This document shows, one piece after another, positions 45,124 through 54,601 of a stretch of 55,262 nt of DNA. Position 1 is the first letter of the stretch; every line of letters begins with the position of its first letter. The position numbers were made by a program, and so were the translations under genes. Where the stretch lies: positions 1 to 55,262 of the IMG/VR virus record IMGVR_UViG_3300017714_003743, one strand, 5' to 3'. The notes beneath the pieces were generated by a model, which saw only the letters and a program-made list of their open reading frames with translations, ran no database searches and was not told where the DNA came from. Origin of the DNA: a virus.

Positions 45124-46452
45124 ATGTCAACAAAGACAACTCAAAAACAAAAGAGACCAAGACTCTCTACCACGACAAAGCTTGTAGAAGCTAATCAAGA
45201 AACAGAAGTTAAAGTAGAAACTTCTTTAAAATCAACAAATCCCGAAAAAGTTAAACCTGGCCCAGACACAGATTTTCTAGATGAAAATGGAGAATTCATG
45301 TGGGATCTTTACCAGGCGGATTGTCCTACTAAGTTTAGAAAACCAAATCCACATATTAAAGTACCTAAAGGTGTAAAGGTATACAGTAGGGAGCCGTATG
45401 CCCAGGAGTTATTTGACTTAATGGAAGGACATTCACTGGCATCTAACACTCTATATTCTCTTAATATCGGTGAAAGCTACACTGGAAAGGTATATGGAAT
45501 AGACACCGAGTGGGCTTCAATCGACGTAGGCTATAGAGAATTGATTTACGTAGATTTATCAAGAGAAACTCCAGAAGTAAAAGAACTTTTAAAAGAAGGA
45601 GTTGAAGTTGATGTTCAGTTAATAGCTGACACGTCAATGAATGTTAAAAAATACATGATAGGTTCCGTAGCGGCAGGTCTTAAGACAAAGGTTGTTAAAG
45701 AGATTGTAGCTTCAATAGATGATGGAAATACAGCGTATAGCGGTATTGTTAGTAAAATGATTCCAGGTGGAGGATATATTGTAGAGGTTCAAGGTGTTGA
45801 TTGCTTTATGCCGGGTTCTTTAGCTGGCGTAAATAAATTACATAACTTTGAGTCTATTATTAATACAGAAATGTATGTAGTTCCTGTTAGTTATTCTGAA
45901 GAAAAAGGAACAGTCGTTGTTTCTCATAGAGCTTATTTAAGAGCACTTATCCCCAACACTATTAAAAATATTCAAGAAGATATTACAGTAGAAAGAATAG
46001 GCCACGTTACTGGCTCTGCGAAATATGGAGTATTTGTTGAATTTGAAGGATGCTTAACTGGAATGATTCACGTTAACGACCTAGATACTGAAACTTCAAA
46101 AGCACACAGAGACAGGTCTTTAGAGCCAGGTACTGAAATAAAATTCTATGTTAAAGAAGTTATTAATGAAAGAAAAATAACGTTAGTACAGGGTTCTCCA
46201 GCGGAAAAGAAAGTAGATCCATGGGAAGGTATTTCTTCAAGATACAATAAAAAAACTGAGGTAGTTGGTGTTGTAAAATCTACTAAAGACTATGGTTTAT
46301 TTGTAGAAATAGAAGAAGGTGTAGTTGGATTATTACACATATCCGAGTTTCCTGATAATATAGATATTAAAGATATTTCTAAAGGTGCAGATATTACTGT
46401 TCAAGTGATCAGAGTTGAAGAAGATACTAGAAAAGTATTCCTTAAACTATAA
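45124..46452 (+). CDS. four-domain S1 RNA-binding protein (ribosomal protein bS1-like)
   Basis: 442 aa. Four S1/OB domains are visible: GESYTGKVYGIDTEWASIDV (about 115-190), AYSGIVSKMIPGGGYIVEV (about 200-270), ERIGHVTGSAKYGVFVEFEG (about 289-360) and TEVVGVVKSTKDYGLFVEIE (about 377-442). The last two carry the usual Y-G-(V/L)-F-V-E core and GLLHISEF-like end. The N-terminal 100 residues are unrelated to S1 (LDENGEFMWDLYQADCPTKF). In bacteria bS1 brings SD-poor mRNAs to the 30S subunit. A phage copy could capture phage mRNA or displace host bS1. It has its own box and terminator and is isolated within the tail cluster. Confidence 0.88.
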   Translation: MSTKTTQKQKRPRLSTTTKLVEANQETEVKVETSLKSTNPEKVKPGPDTDFLDENGEFMWDLYQADCPTKFRKPNPHIKVPKGVKVYSREPYAQELFDLMEGHSLASNTLYSLNIGESYTGKVYGIDTEWASIDVGYRELIYVDLSRETPEVKELLKEGVEVDVQLIADTSMNVKKYMIGSVAAGLKTKVVKEIVASIDDGNTAYSGIVSKMIPGGGYIVEVQGVDCFMPGSLAGVNKLHNFESIINTEMYVVPVSYSEEKGTVVVSHRAYLRALIPNTIKNIQEDITVERIGHVTGSAKYGVFVEFEGCLTGMIHVNDLDTETSKAHRDRSLEPGTEIKFYVKEVINERKITLVQGSPAEKKVDPWEGISSRYNKKTEVVGVVKSTKDYGLFVEIEEGVVGLLHISEFPDNIDIKDISKGADITVQVIRVEEDTRKVFLKL

Positions 46453-46472
46453 TCAAATCTATAATTTAGTTG

Positions 46473-46498
46473 AAAGAGCCCGATCACTCGGGCTTTTT
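46473..46498 (+). terminator. intrinsic terminator after the S1-like gene
   Basis: AAAGAGCCCGA pairs with TCGGGCTTTT (one G-T pair) around the loop TCAC and runs into Ts, 21 bases after the stop at 46452. Confidence 0.88.
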
Positions 46499-46521
46499 CA
46501 CGTTATAGTGTATCTAACAGA

Positions 46522-46530
46522 GATATATAA
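46522..46530 (+). promoter_or_regulatory. GATATATAA box
   Basis: GATATATAA follows the terminator and lies 27 bases before the ATG at 46558, so it can restart transcription. Putative promoter. Confidence 0.4.
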
Positions 46531-46557
46531 ACCAACTTAAGTTATATAATTACGTAA

Positions 46558-47853
46558 ATGAATAATATTAATAATTCAGACATATTAAAGAATGCACTAG
46601 TAGGCGTTGAATTTGAATTTTATTCTAATAAGGATATCGATACGACTGCTAAGGAATTAGCGGGTCTTTTAGGTAAAAAGATTAGAGTAGAAGCAAAGGC
46701 ACATAGTGATTTTGAAGTTACAAGAGATGAGTTTAAAATTGAACCTGATATGTCAGGTGGTGAAAAACTAATGGAACTTGTAACTGGTGCACAGCCATAT
46801 TATGCTGCAAGGATGATGATTATTAAAGTATGTAAATGGATAGAAGAAAATGGATATACAAATGATAGAAGTTCTATTCACTTAAACCTTTCTTTCGATA
46901 CTGATAAAATAGAAAATAAGCATAGAATATCTAAGATGAATGTTCTTAAATTTATTTTAGATTTTAAAGAAAGTCAAGTCTTTAAGTTTTTTCCTGAAAG
47001 AAAGGATTCTGCATACGCAAAATCAATCAAATTCGTTCTACCCAAGTCAGATACTTATTTCTACGATGGATTAAATATTACTCCTAGTAATTTCATATAT
47101 CCTGATTCTAAATATTATGGAATTAACTTTGAAAAAAGACATAAGAATTATTTAGAATTTAGATATCTCGGTGGAGAAGATTGGGAAAAGAAAACTTCTA
47201 AGATTCTACAAATGCTAGATCTTTTCATAACTCAATTGTGGAATAGTACAAGTGGAGTTCAATTTAATAATCTTAATTCTATAGAACTTAGAAAAATTCT
47301 TGCTAAGAATGAAAGAATTATAAAGGCTAGAAAAGATTGGAAAACTATTAATACAGGTTGGAATCAAGATGTTAAATTAACGGTTGATTTAAATGACAAT
47401 GAAAAGATAATAGATTTACACTGGCCTAATATTAGGGAAAGAGTTCTTAGGTTATTTACTCATGGTGAATTAACAAAAGGACATATTAACTATGATGCCG
47501 ATAATGGTACAATTCAAGTTGATCACGGTAACTTATCATATTGTGTAGAATTAGAAGGATATGAATTTGTAAGATGTTCTTTGAGAGGAGAATTTACAAA
47601 TTGCGATTTCTTCGGATGTGATATAAATGGATCCGATATACACACTTGTAATTTTTATCAATCTACTCAAATTAATTCCTCTAAATTAGAAAGTTCTTAT
47701 GTTCATCAGTCATGTGTATTAAAAGACTGTTACATATATGGAAATGGAATAATGAAAGGGACGATGCAAGGTGGTATATTTAGAGATGGTAAATATGATA
47801 AAAGAACCGCAAGGTTTGACAATACTGAAAAAATACTTTATACAGAAGTTTAA
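46558..47853 (+). CDS. amidoligase-like protein with pentapeptide-repeat C terminus
   Basis: 431 aa. The N-terminal part has NALVGVEFEFYSN (12-24), FKIEPDMSGGEKLMELVTGA, SSIHLNLSF and YLEFRYLGGED, the order of motifs in the amidoligase family (glutamine-synthetase-like fold, ATP-dependent formation of amide bonds). Residues about 330-405 contain alternating C/F/I/D with A(D/N)LxX-like pentapeptide patterning (EGYEFVRCSLRGEFTNCDFF, GCDINGSDIHTCNFYQS), a right-handed beta-helix. A fusion of the two is unusual. In phages amidoligases may join peptides of the cell wall or of proteins. Substrate unknown. The family call is from motif memory. Confidence 0.58.
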   Translation: MNNINNSDILKNALVGVEFEFYSNKDIDTTAKELAGLLGKKIRVEAKAHSDFEVTRDEFKIEPDMSGGEKLMELVTGAQPYYAARMMIIKVCKWIEENGYTNDRSSIHLNLSFDTDKIENKHRISKMNVLKFILDFKESQVFKFFPERKDSAYAKSIKFVLPKSDTYFYDGLNITPSNFIYPDSKYYGINFEKRHKNYLEFRYLGGEDWEKKTSKILQMLDLFITQLWNSTSGVQFNNLNSIELRKILAKNERIIKARKDWKTINTGWNQDVKLTVDLNDNEKIIDLHWPNIRERVLRLFTHGELTKGHINYDADNGTIQVDHGNLSYCVELEGYEFVRCSLRGEFTNCDFFGCDINGSDIHTCNFYQSTQINSSKLESSYVHQSCVLKDCYIYGNGIMKGTMQGGIFRDGKYDKRTARFDNTEKILYTEV

Positions 47854-47869
47854 AAATAAATAAAACAAA

Positions 47870-48703
47870 ATGAGTGATAATATAATAGGAAATCAGTCTA
47901 ACTTAACAACTCCACCTTCATGGGACACGGAGTGTTTTAATAATTTTGTAAATGAATTAGCATCTGAAGTAACAGGATCTTGTATGATTCCTATGAATCT
48001 TCCAAAATCAGAAGTTCAGAATATTGTTAAAAGAGCAAAGAAGTGGTTCTATAAGAATTATGAGTATTCGATGAAAGAAAACTTTATGGTTTTACCAAAA
48101 GAAATTTTTAATTCTACTTATTTTAAAAATAAAAGATCTTTTACTCTTCCAAAGATGGATCCAGTTACGGGTGGTGGAGAAGTTTATTCAGTATATGGAT
48201 GTTTTGAAACTGGATCAAAGTATGCAGGTGGAACAGATATTAGATTTTCACAAGGTGATTTTGCTATCGAAAGAATGATGTACACTGGAATGTTTGGCGG
48301 AGATGGTGTAGTAGATGCAGCAGAGAACCTTCAATATTACGTGGTTAATGAAAGTTTCTTTGATATGGCTAGACAAATTCTAGAAAACCCCATTGGCTAT
48401 CACTATAACCAACTAACACATGAGATTAAATTTACTGGAGAAACCCCTAACAGAGATATTATATTAGAAGTATATGAAACAATTCCAGAGTGTGCATTAT
48501 TTGAAGATGAAGCATTCTTTAGATATTGTGCTGCAAAGATTAAAATTTCATTAGGACAAAAGTTAAGTATATTTGGTTTTGCTTTACCTGGAAATATTGA
48601 AGTCAATGCAGACGCAATTCAAGGTTTAGGTGAAGGAGAACTGGAAGCATTGATTGAAGAAATAAAAACAGATGAAGGCACCGATTGGATGATGCATTCT
48701 TAA
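47870..48703 (+). CDS. probable neck or baseplate structural protein
   Basis: 277 aa. The C-terminal block ALFEDEAFFRYCAAKIKISL, LSIFGFALPGNIEVNADAIQ and GELEALIEEIK resembles a pattern in T4-like virion proteins (F-x-R-Y-x-A-x-x-I-K...L-P-G-x-x-x-N-x-x-x-I...E-I-E-x-L). Its exact counterpart I cannot name; neck and head-completion proteins are candidates. The front part has VYSVYGCFETGSKYAGGTDI. It lies just before the gp25-like wedge gene. Confidence 0.65.
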   Translation: MSDNIIGNQSNLTTPPSWDTECFNNFVNELASEVTGSCMIPMNLPKSEVQNIVKRAKKWFYKNYEYSMKENFMVLPKEIFNSTYFKNKRSFTLPKMDPVTGGGEVYSVYGCFETGSKYAGGTDIRFSQGDFAIERMMYTGMFGGDGVVDAAENLQYYVVNESFFDMARQILENPIGYHYNQLTHEIKFTGETPNRDIILEVYETIPECALFEDEAFFRYCAAKIKISLGQKLSIFGFALPGNIEVNADAIQGLGEGELEALIEEIKTDEGTDWMMHS

Positions 48704-48705
48704 TA

Positions 48706-48715
48706 GAATATATAG
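48706..48715 (+). promoter_or_regulatory. GAATATATAG box
   Basis: GAATATATAG ends four bases before the ATG at 48720. If it is a -10 element the mRNA would be nearly leaderless. Confidence 0.3.
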
Positions 48716-48719
48716 TTAA

Positions 48720-49073
48720 ATGGAGTTTTATATAAAAGCAAAAGGAGATCCTGGATTCGATCCAAGCAAATTAGAAATTAGTTCTGAATTAGCTAGGTTA
48801 ATGACACAGATAGAAACTATTCTTTTTACAAGAAGAGGTGATGTATTAGGAGATCCCGAATTTGGCGCAAATCTAGAAGATTATGTTTATTCTTTAAGTT
48901 ATAATGACTATTTATTAAAAAAGGTAGTTGCTGAACAAATTTATAAATATGCGCCTTTGGCTAGAAAATTTAATGTAACTGTTGATGTTGATTTCACGAA
49001 AGAAGTTGATAGGCATGCAGTGTTTGTAGACATACGAATTGATAATAGATATCAATTAGGAGTTTACGTATAA
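48720..49073 (+). CDS. gp25-like baseplate wedge protein
   Basis: 117 aa, typical length. It shows SELARLMTQIETILFTRRGD, GDPEFGANLEDYVYSLSYND and LLKKVVAEQIYKYAPLA, the GPW/gp25 family pattern, in particular the T-R-x-G-(D/E)-x...P-E-F-G core. In T4, gp25 starts sheath assembly on the wedge. The end is beta-rich (AVFVDIRIDNRYQLGVYV). The gp6-like gene follows. Confidence 0.9.
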   Translation: MEFYIKAKGDPGFDPSKLEISSELARLMTQIETILFTRRGDVLGDPEFGANLEDYVYSLSYNDYLLKKVVAEQIYKYAPLARKFNVTVDVDFTKEVDRHAVFVDIRIDNRYQLGVYV

Positions 49074-49092
49074 TAAAACTAATAAAATAAAA

Positions 49093-50913
49093 ATGGCAGA
49101 TAATAATTTTTTATCAACATCTAGAATTAAAGTTGGAGAAATGATCGACGACGTAAGATCCTATGTTACTAGGGTATACGGAGAGGTAGAAGGAGCTTTT
49201 ACAACAGCTTCACCCTTTTCACAACTACTTGATGTTATTTCGCAAATAGGTAGATTGATATTCTTCTACATAGAAGACGCAACAGTTGAACAGAATATTT
49301 TAACAGCACAAAATCCAGAATCGATATATGGTTTATCTAGGCTAGCTGGTCATGATTCATTTAGAGGAGCTGCCGCTTCAGGTGAATTAAAATTAAGATT
49401 AGGTGTTTCAGGTTTAGAAGATATTGCAGGAGACGCTTTAAACATTCCTGCCAATGCTATTATAGAATGTAAAGATAACGGTCTTAGATATACTCTAAGA
49501 ACTAGTAACGATCAATTTAGATTAGAAAAATCAAATTCTAATTACATATTTGTTCCAGTGGTGCAGGGTGAATATGAGTCTCAGAATTTAACATCTACCG
49601 GAGAAGCCTTTCAATCTTTTAATGTTATAACAAAAAGCATGGTAGATCATTCTCAGGTTAGAATAAAAATAAATTCAAGCCTTTGGACTAAATATGACTC
49701 TCTATATGATATGAAAAAAGGAACCCAGGGATATCTTGTCAAAACAGGTATTACGGGTGGTTTAGATATTTATTTTGGAAATGGATCCTTTGGTGAAATC
49801 CCTGATTCAGGATCTACGATAGAAGTAGAGTATTTAAAAATAGAAGGAGCCATGGGTAATTTAAACGGTAGAGCTGATTTATCTTTTGAATTTAAAACTG
49901 AAGGAACGGATTCACTAGGAAATACGCATGATCTAAATGAATTATTAGAATCTGAATTTACAGTTGCACCTAAAATGGGAGCAAATCCAGAAGATATTGA
50001 ATTAACAAAGTTAATTGCCCCATTACAGTCACATTCATTTGTATTAGCAACTCCTGATAACTATGAGCACTTTCTTTCAAGATATGGTATGTTTTCTTAT
50101 TTAGATGCATATAACACTACAGATGATGGATATTTAGACGATGATAATGTTATCTATCTGTTCATGTTGCCTAATACTTTAAAAAAGTTACAAAATAATA
50201 AGGATTATTTTAATTTAGATACTTCTGAATTCTTTTTTACAGAAATCGAAAAAGAAGGTATTAGAGGTTTATTAGAAAAATCAGGAAGGCAAATGGTAAC
50301 TACAGAAATAAAAATAGTAGATCCGAAACCACAATATTTTAGAATGGATATCAAGGTAAGATATTTTGAAGGATACACTAAAGCTAATCTTGCTACTGAA
50401 ATTAGATCAAAGGTTGCAGAATATTTAATAAATATTACTAGAAGAGATAGATTACCTAAATCTGATATTGTTGCAATAGTTGAAAATATTGATGGAATAG
50501 ATTCAGTTAATGTTAAGTTTACTTCTGAAAAAGAAGAAACAGCAAGAAGGTTAGGGTATTACATATCTGAAACAGTGACTGTAACTCCTTCAACTCCAGT
50601 ATTAACTGAAATAGGAAATGGTAAACAAAAGATGGTTTTCTTTAAAAGAAACGTAACTACAAAACAGGTTAATTTTGAACCTGGTGCAGCTCTTCCTGAA
50701 AACGTAATAAACCTAGATTCATTTGGCGATATCATTCTTGAAAAAGAAGAGGTTGCCTTATTCAGAGGAGGATGGTTAGACAGTAAAAATTTAATTGTGA
50801 AAGACGAAGTTAAGACCGGAGAAAAGGCTGCAATGTCAATTTATTTTGACGAACCTGCCGTGAAGAATACTATATTTGCAAAAGTTCAAGCAAAAAATAG
50901 AAAATCAATATAA
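49093..50913 (+). CDS. gp6/baseplate J-like wedge protein
   Basis: 606 aa. The N-terminal part SPFSQLLDVISQIGRLIFFY and NILTAQNPESIYGLSRLAGH is the usual start of gp6/J proteins, with ASGELKLRLGVSG, LNIPANAIIECKDNGLRYTL and LDIYFGNGSFGEIPDSGSTI next. The C-terminal half includes LTKLIAPLQSHSFVLATPDN and YEHFLSRYGMFSYLDAYNT and ends in a beta domain. gp6 forms the iris-like ring of the baseplate wedges with gp7 and gp53. Its last base overlaps the next start. Confidence 0.88.
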   Translation: MADNNFLSTSRIKVGEMIDDVRSYVTRVYGEVEGAFTTASPFSQLLDVISQIGRLIFFYIEDATVEQNILTAQNPESIYGLSRLAGHDSFRGAAASGELKLRLGVSGLEDIAGDALNIPANAIIECKDNGLRYTLRTSNDQFRLEKSNSNYIFVPVVQGEYESQNLTSTGEAFQSFNVITKSMVDHSQVRIKINSSLWTKYDSLYDMKKGTQGYLVKTGITGGLDIYFGNGSFGEIPDSGSTIEVEYLKIEGAMGNLNGRADLSFEFKTEGTDSLGNTHDLNELLESEFTVAPKMGANPEDIELTKLIAPLQSHSFVLATPDNYEHFLSRYGMFSYLDAYNTTDDGYLDDDNVIYLFMLPNTLKKLQNNKDYFNLDTSEFFFTEIEKEGIRGLLEKSGRQMVTTEIKIVDPKPQYFRMDIKVRYFEGYTKANLATEIRSKVAEYLINITRRDRLPKSDIVAIVENIDGIDSVNVKFTSEKEETARRLGYYISETVTVTPSTPVLTEIGNGKQKMVFFKRNVTTKQVNFEPGAALPENVINLDSFGDIILEKEEVALFRGGWLDSKNLIVKDEVKTGEKAAMSIYFDEPAVKNTIFAKVQAKNRKSI

Positions 50914-51182
50914 TGAGTATTTTTGATAAATTATTTAAAAGCAGAAGAAAAAGATTATACTCTATTAGAGAAACTGCATTTGACGATAGAAAGAATTTAG
51001 GTAATGAATATAGAAGTAACATTCTTAAAAATTCTATATCTAACCATATTTGGAGAAATAATCAAATGAATGACTTTGTTAATTTCATTCAAGAAATACT
51101 TGCTGATTGGGTTGATTCTGTAAATTACTTAAAAATTTACAAATCATATACGATGAAAAAGGAAGATAAAAAAATTAGGTAA
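50913..51182 (+). CDS. small basic baseplate-cluster protein (89 aa)
   Basis: Not recognised. It begins MSIFDKLFKSRRKRLYSIRE and ends KSYTMKKEDKKIR. Helical, basic, with a Trp-containing middle (WRNNQMNDFVNFIQEILADW). It overlaps the gp6-like stop by one base and precedes the gp7-like gene by two, so it likely belongs to the wedge assembly unit. Confidence 0.65.
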   Translation: MSIFDKLFKSRRKRLYSIRETAFDDRKNLGNEYRSNILKNSISNHIWRNNQMNDFVNFIQEILADWVDSVNYLKIYKSYTMKKEDKKIR

Positions 51183-51184
51183 TA

Positions 51185-54016
51185 ATGTCATATCAAAATC
51201 TTAGATTCTTTGATAATAATTCTAACGAATTAAATTTAGAATACAACAGTGAACTGGGATATTCAGAAGGAACTGCGTTTTTACCAGAGGTATCTACAGG
51301 TCTTTATGAAACTCTTAACATATATGTATTAGAAGAGGTAAGAGACAATTTAGATAACCCTAGGTTTGTACACCCAATATCGACAGACGCTAACAACACT
51401 TCTTTGAAATTTAAATTTACTTCAGAATATGGAGAAAGTGAAGACATTTTCTTGTATAGTGGCAAGATGATAAAGGGAGATCTTGAAGTAATTGTAGATG
51501 AAACTCAATTAAGTGAAATGAAACCTAATACACTTTATAGTGGGTTAGATTCCGAAAATTTTAAAATAGTTTCACCAACAGCTGACATGTTACAGCCCAC
51601 TGCTTGTATTGCAAATGTCGCTTTAAGTTCTAGTGTAGAAGGTTTTCATATTAGAACACTTGAAATATATGCGCACACCAATGGCATTGATACTAAAGTA
51701 GCCTCTTTAAAAATATATGGTGAAGTTGTTGCAGAAGACGAAAGATTAAAAGATCTTTTGACTAATATGGCTCTTAACTTAGATGAAATGGATTATCTTA
51801 TTTTTAGAGAATCTGATATTAAAGATCTTGGTGTAGATTATAAAGTTTTAAATAGAAAAAGAAAAGAACTTTTATTACAGGCTTCTACTATAAAGCCATT
51901 TATCGGTACATATAAGGCTCTACTAAATGTTATTGATTTTTATGGATATAATAATGTAAGCCTTAGAGAATATTGGTTAAATATAAATGAAAGTGCAGAG
52001 GGATTCGGTAAGATGATTGTTGTTCCTGTTGCTAACCAAACTGAGGTTGGTTTTTTAGCTAAGAAAAGTAGAAATACTAATCTTCCTAACTCTAACCAAA
52101 AGAAAACTTTTAGATTTTCATTAGCATATAGACTAAATGTTCCTACTGGAAGGTTAAATGAATTTGATTTACCGGAAGTCGAAGAAATTACAGATTTCTC
52201 GCCCGATGAAATATTAATTAAGTTATATGCTTTAAAGCGTAAATTACAGAGAGAGTATTTACCCCTTAATGCAAAAATCGTAGACATTACAGCGGAAGGA
52301 GATTACTTCGATGGCGTTAATCAAAGAGTATGGAATAATCAACAACAGATTAAAACACAACAATCCGGACAAGACGTACATTACGATGTTTTACCTGATG
52401 TTAAAACTATTTATATAGAAGATTTAAGAAAAGTAGATTATAGGTTAGAAGGAATTAATCAAAAAATAGAAGTATTTAGTAAGACGGAGAGAAACGAATT
52501 AGAAGAATCTATACGAAATTTTTATACAGAATGGTATGATGAGGACATGTCTTCTTATAATACTATTGAGGGTATACCGATAGGAGCTCCTATTGTTTTA
52601 ACAGGGACTTCTCTTAAAGATACATGGGATGATGCCGAGTTTACGTTTATTGACGCAAATGATACCGATGACGATATTGCATATCCAATTTATAATGCAA
52701 ACGGTACGATAGCCGATGATAGTGAGAATGATTTAAATCTTCAAACAGGTGGAATAAATCCAACCCAGGACACTTTCTTAACATGGGATGATTGGTGGAA
52801 AAGAAGTGTATATGAAATTGAATGGATAATTAAAGGCCCTAGAGGTTACTATAAAACTATTAGAGGATCCGTTGACGACTGGTATACTCTTCCCTTAATA
52901 TTACCATATACGGGAGAATACGCAATAGATGTTGCATTTTGGGATTTATATAATGTTAGAAGCATTAGTCATAATAAAAAGATAAATGTTAAATCGAAGA
53001 ATATACAAGTATATGGTCTTTATCAAAAGCTTACTAAAGAATTAGATTGGGCAAACTATAAGTATAATTGGGAAGAAGCTGGTTCTTCATGGGAATGGGG
53101 CAGAGAAAACCTAAACACTGTTGAAGAAAACATAGGTACATATTACCTAACTTTAGATAGAGCTAATTATTTAAATAGTGACGAAGACGGTAAAGAATTT
53201 TCAATAAGCAGAAGATATGAAGATTCAAATAGTCCTACTGGGTTTGCTGAAACAACTGGCGCATATCAATGGAAATCTTTAAGAAAACAGGTATGGAACG
53301 ACGGACCAACTACCTCATGGAATCAGACTAGAATAGGTGCTGATTTAAATTCTTCATTTAAATTAGAGTTAAACGGAGATGCAAACGGAACTATAACAGT
53401 TTCCCAAATAGATACATTCACTGGTCTAGAAATAATGGAATCATATACACCAACTGCAACATATCCTGTAAATCCACAGGATTTATCTGCTTGGAACAAT
53501 TTACAACAGGAAATTAATAATTTAAATCCTAATCAATATCCTATCTTTACCAAATTTAATTGGAATCCGATTTATTTTGATTCAGACGGAAATGTTTCAA
53601 CAGGTATTGAAGGAGTTGATGAATGTACATATATGCTGGTAGTTTCTAAACAACCAAACGAAAGTTATGATTTCCACAACGCTACGACAACAACAGGAAC
53701 AATAGATCCTAGCAGCTTTGTTAAATATCAAGCGTATAATCCTAACTTTAACGACACATATATTATTGACGATCATGACACTATAAGTTTATTAAATCAT
53801 GTAACATTTTCTTATGATTTAACTAAAATGCCAGGTGTCATAGAGCAGAAATGGAGATTGATAAATAATAGTGTAAAAAAAGAAGATATATATTATGATA
53901 ATCAGTGGCTGACATACTTATTCGATACGAAAGGAGAGTATAGTTTAGAGCTGGAATTAACTGATTTGAATGGAAATAAAAATATAACAAGAAAAAACAT
54001 CTTAACAATTAAATAA
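51185..54016 (+). CDS. gp7-like baseplate wedge protein
   Basis: 943 aa, similar to T4 gp7 in length. The part FIGTYKALLNVIDFYGYNNV and SLREYWLNINESAEGFGKM (about 238-280), with YKVLNRKRKELLLQAS before it, is the conserved centre of wedge proteins of the gp7/tail-I type. Later YALKRKLQREYLPLNAKIVD closes that domain. The C-terminal 500 residues are beta-rich Ig-like pieces (TWDDAEFTFIDANDTDDDI, EWIIKGPRGYYKTIRGS, GEYSLELELTDLNGNKNIT), which may reach the fibres. It lies directly after the gp6-like unit; gp6 and gp7 form the wedge core in T4. Confidence 0.75.
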   Translation: MSYQNLRFFDNNSNELNLEYNSELGYSEGTAFLPEVSTGLYETLNIYVLEEVRDNLDNPRFVHPISTDANNTSLKFKFTSEYGESEDIFLYSGKMIKGDLEVIVDETQLSEMKPNTLYSGLDSENFKIVSPTADMLQPTACIANVALSSSVEGFHIRTLEIYAHTNGIDTKVASLKIYGEVVAEDERLKDLLTNMALNLDEMDYLIFRESDIKDLGVDYKVLNRKRKELLLQASTIKPFIGTYKALLNVIDFYGYNNVSLREYWLNINESAEGFGKMIVVPVANQTEVGFLAKKSRNTNLPNSNQKKTFRFSLAYRLNVPTGRLNEFDLPEVEEITDFSPDEILIKLYALKRKLQREYLPLNAKIVDITAEGDYFDGVNQRVWNNQQQIKTQQSGQDVHYDVLPDVKTIYIEDLRKVDYRLEGINQKIEVFSKTERNELEESIRNFYTEWYDEDMSSYNTIEGIPIGAPIVLTGTSLKDTWDDAEFTFIDANDTDDDIAYPIYNANGTIADDSENDLNLQTGGINPTQDTFLTWDDWWKRSVYEIEWIIKGPRGYYKTIRGSVDDWYTLPLILPYTGEYAIDVAFWDLYNVRSISHNKKINVKSKNIQVYGLYQKLTKELDWANYKYNWEEAGSSWEWGRENLNTVEENIGTYYLTLDRANYLNSDEDGKEFSISRRYEDSNSPTGFAETTGAYQWKSLRKQVWNDGPTTSWNQTRIGADLNSSFKLELNGDANGTITVSQIDTFTGLEIMESYTPTATYPVNPQDLSAWNNLQQEINNLNPNQYPIFTKFNWNPIYFDSDGNVSTGIEGVDECTYMLVVSKQPNESYDFHNATTTTGTIDPSSFVKYQAYNPNFNDTYIIDDHDTISLLNHVTFSYDLTKMPGVIEQKWRLINNSVKKEDIYYDNQWLTYLFDTKGEYSLELELTDLNGNKNITRKNILTIK

Positions 54017-54017
54017 A

Positions 54018-54578
54018 ATGGCAAGTATTACTACAATTTTAGGGACACACAGTCTTTCTTCTTCAAGACTTACTATCAATAACAACTTTGATAACATTAA
54101 TGAAGAATTAGGTACAATTGAAAATGTCCTAGACACGACACAAGAAACACTAACCTTATCGAGTTCAGTTTCAGCAGGTCAACTTTTTGTTAATAACGGA
54201 AGTTTAGCTACATTTACTGTAGATGGATCTGCGTTAACATCTGGAGTTGAATCGACATTTAAAGAAAATGTTATTTTTGAGAAAGGACAACAAGTATCTA
54301 TAATGGACACTGTTAATTTTCCAACTGGGATTCCAGTAAAAGGAGCATATCTATATAATGATGCACAAACCCCTATTTTATTAGGACCTTCTAATCCTGG
54401 ACAGACTTTAACTGTTATCGGCACTGCTGAATTCTCTATAGATGCAAGCAACGGTAATCTTAATGGATACGACGCAAACTCTACAATAGACGTTGCAATG
54501 AACGGATCTATTAGTTTTATAGGAGATATGAGCGGTAAATGGTATATTGTTGGTTCTAACGGAGCAACGATATCTTAA
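54018..54578 (+). CDS. probable fibre/baseplate-attached virion protein (186 aa)
   Basis: The N-terminal helix SLSSSRLTINNNFDNINEEL is the usual trimeric start of phage fibres; the rest is beta-rich, Ser/Thr/Asn/Gly-rich (SVSAGQLFVNNGSLATFTVD, GPSNPGQTLTVIGTAEFSI). No enzyme or ligand motif. It begins one base after the gp7-like stop, so it belongs to the same transcript. Confidence 0.68.
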   Translation: MASITTILGTHSLSSSRLTINNNFDNINEELGTIENVLDTTQETLTLSSSVSAGQLFVNNGSLATFTVDGSALTSGVESTFKENVIFEKGQQVSIMDTVNFPTGIPVKGAYLYNDAQTPILLGPSNPGQTLTVIGTAEFSIDASNGNLNGYDANSTIDVAMNGSISFIGDMSGKWYIVGSNGATIS

Positions 54579-54601
54579 TTAAAATAAAAACAATTAATTA
54601 G

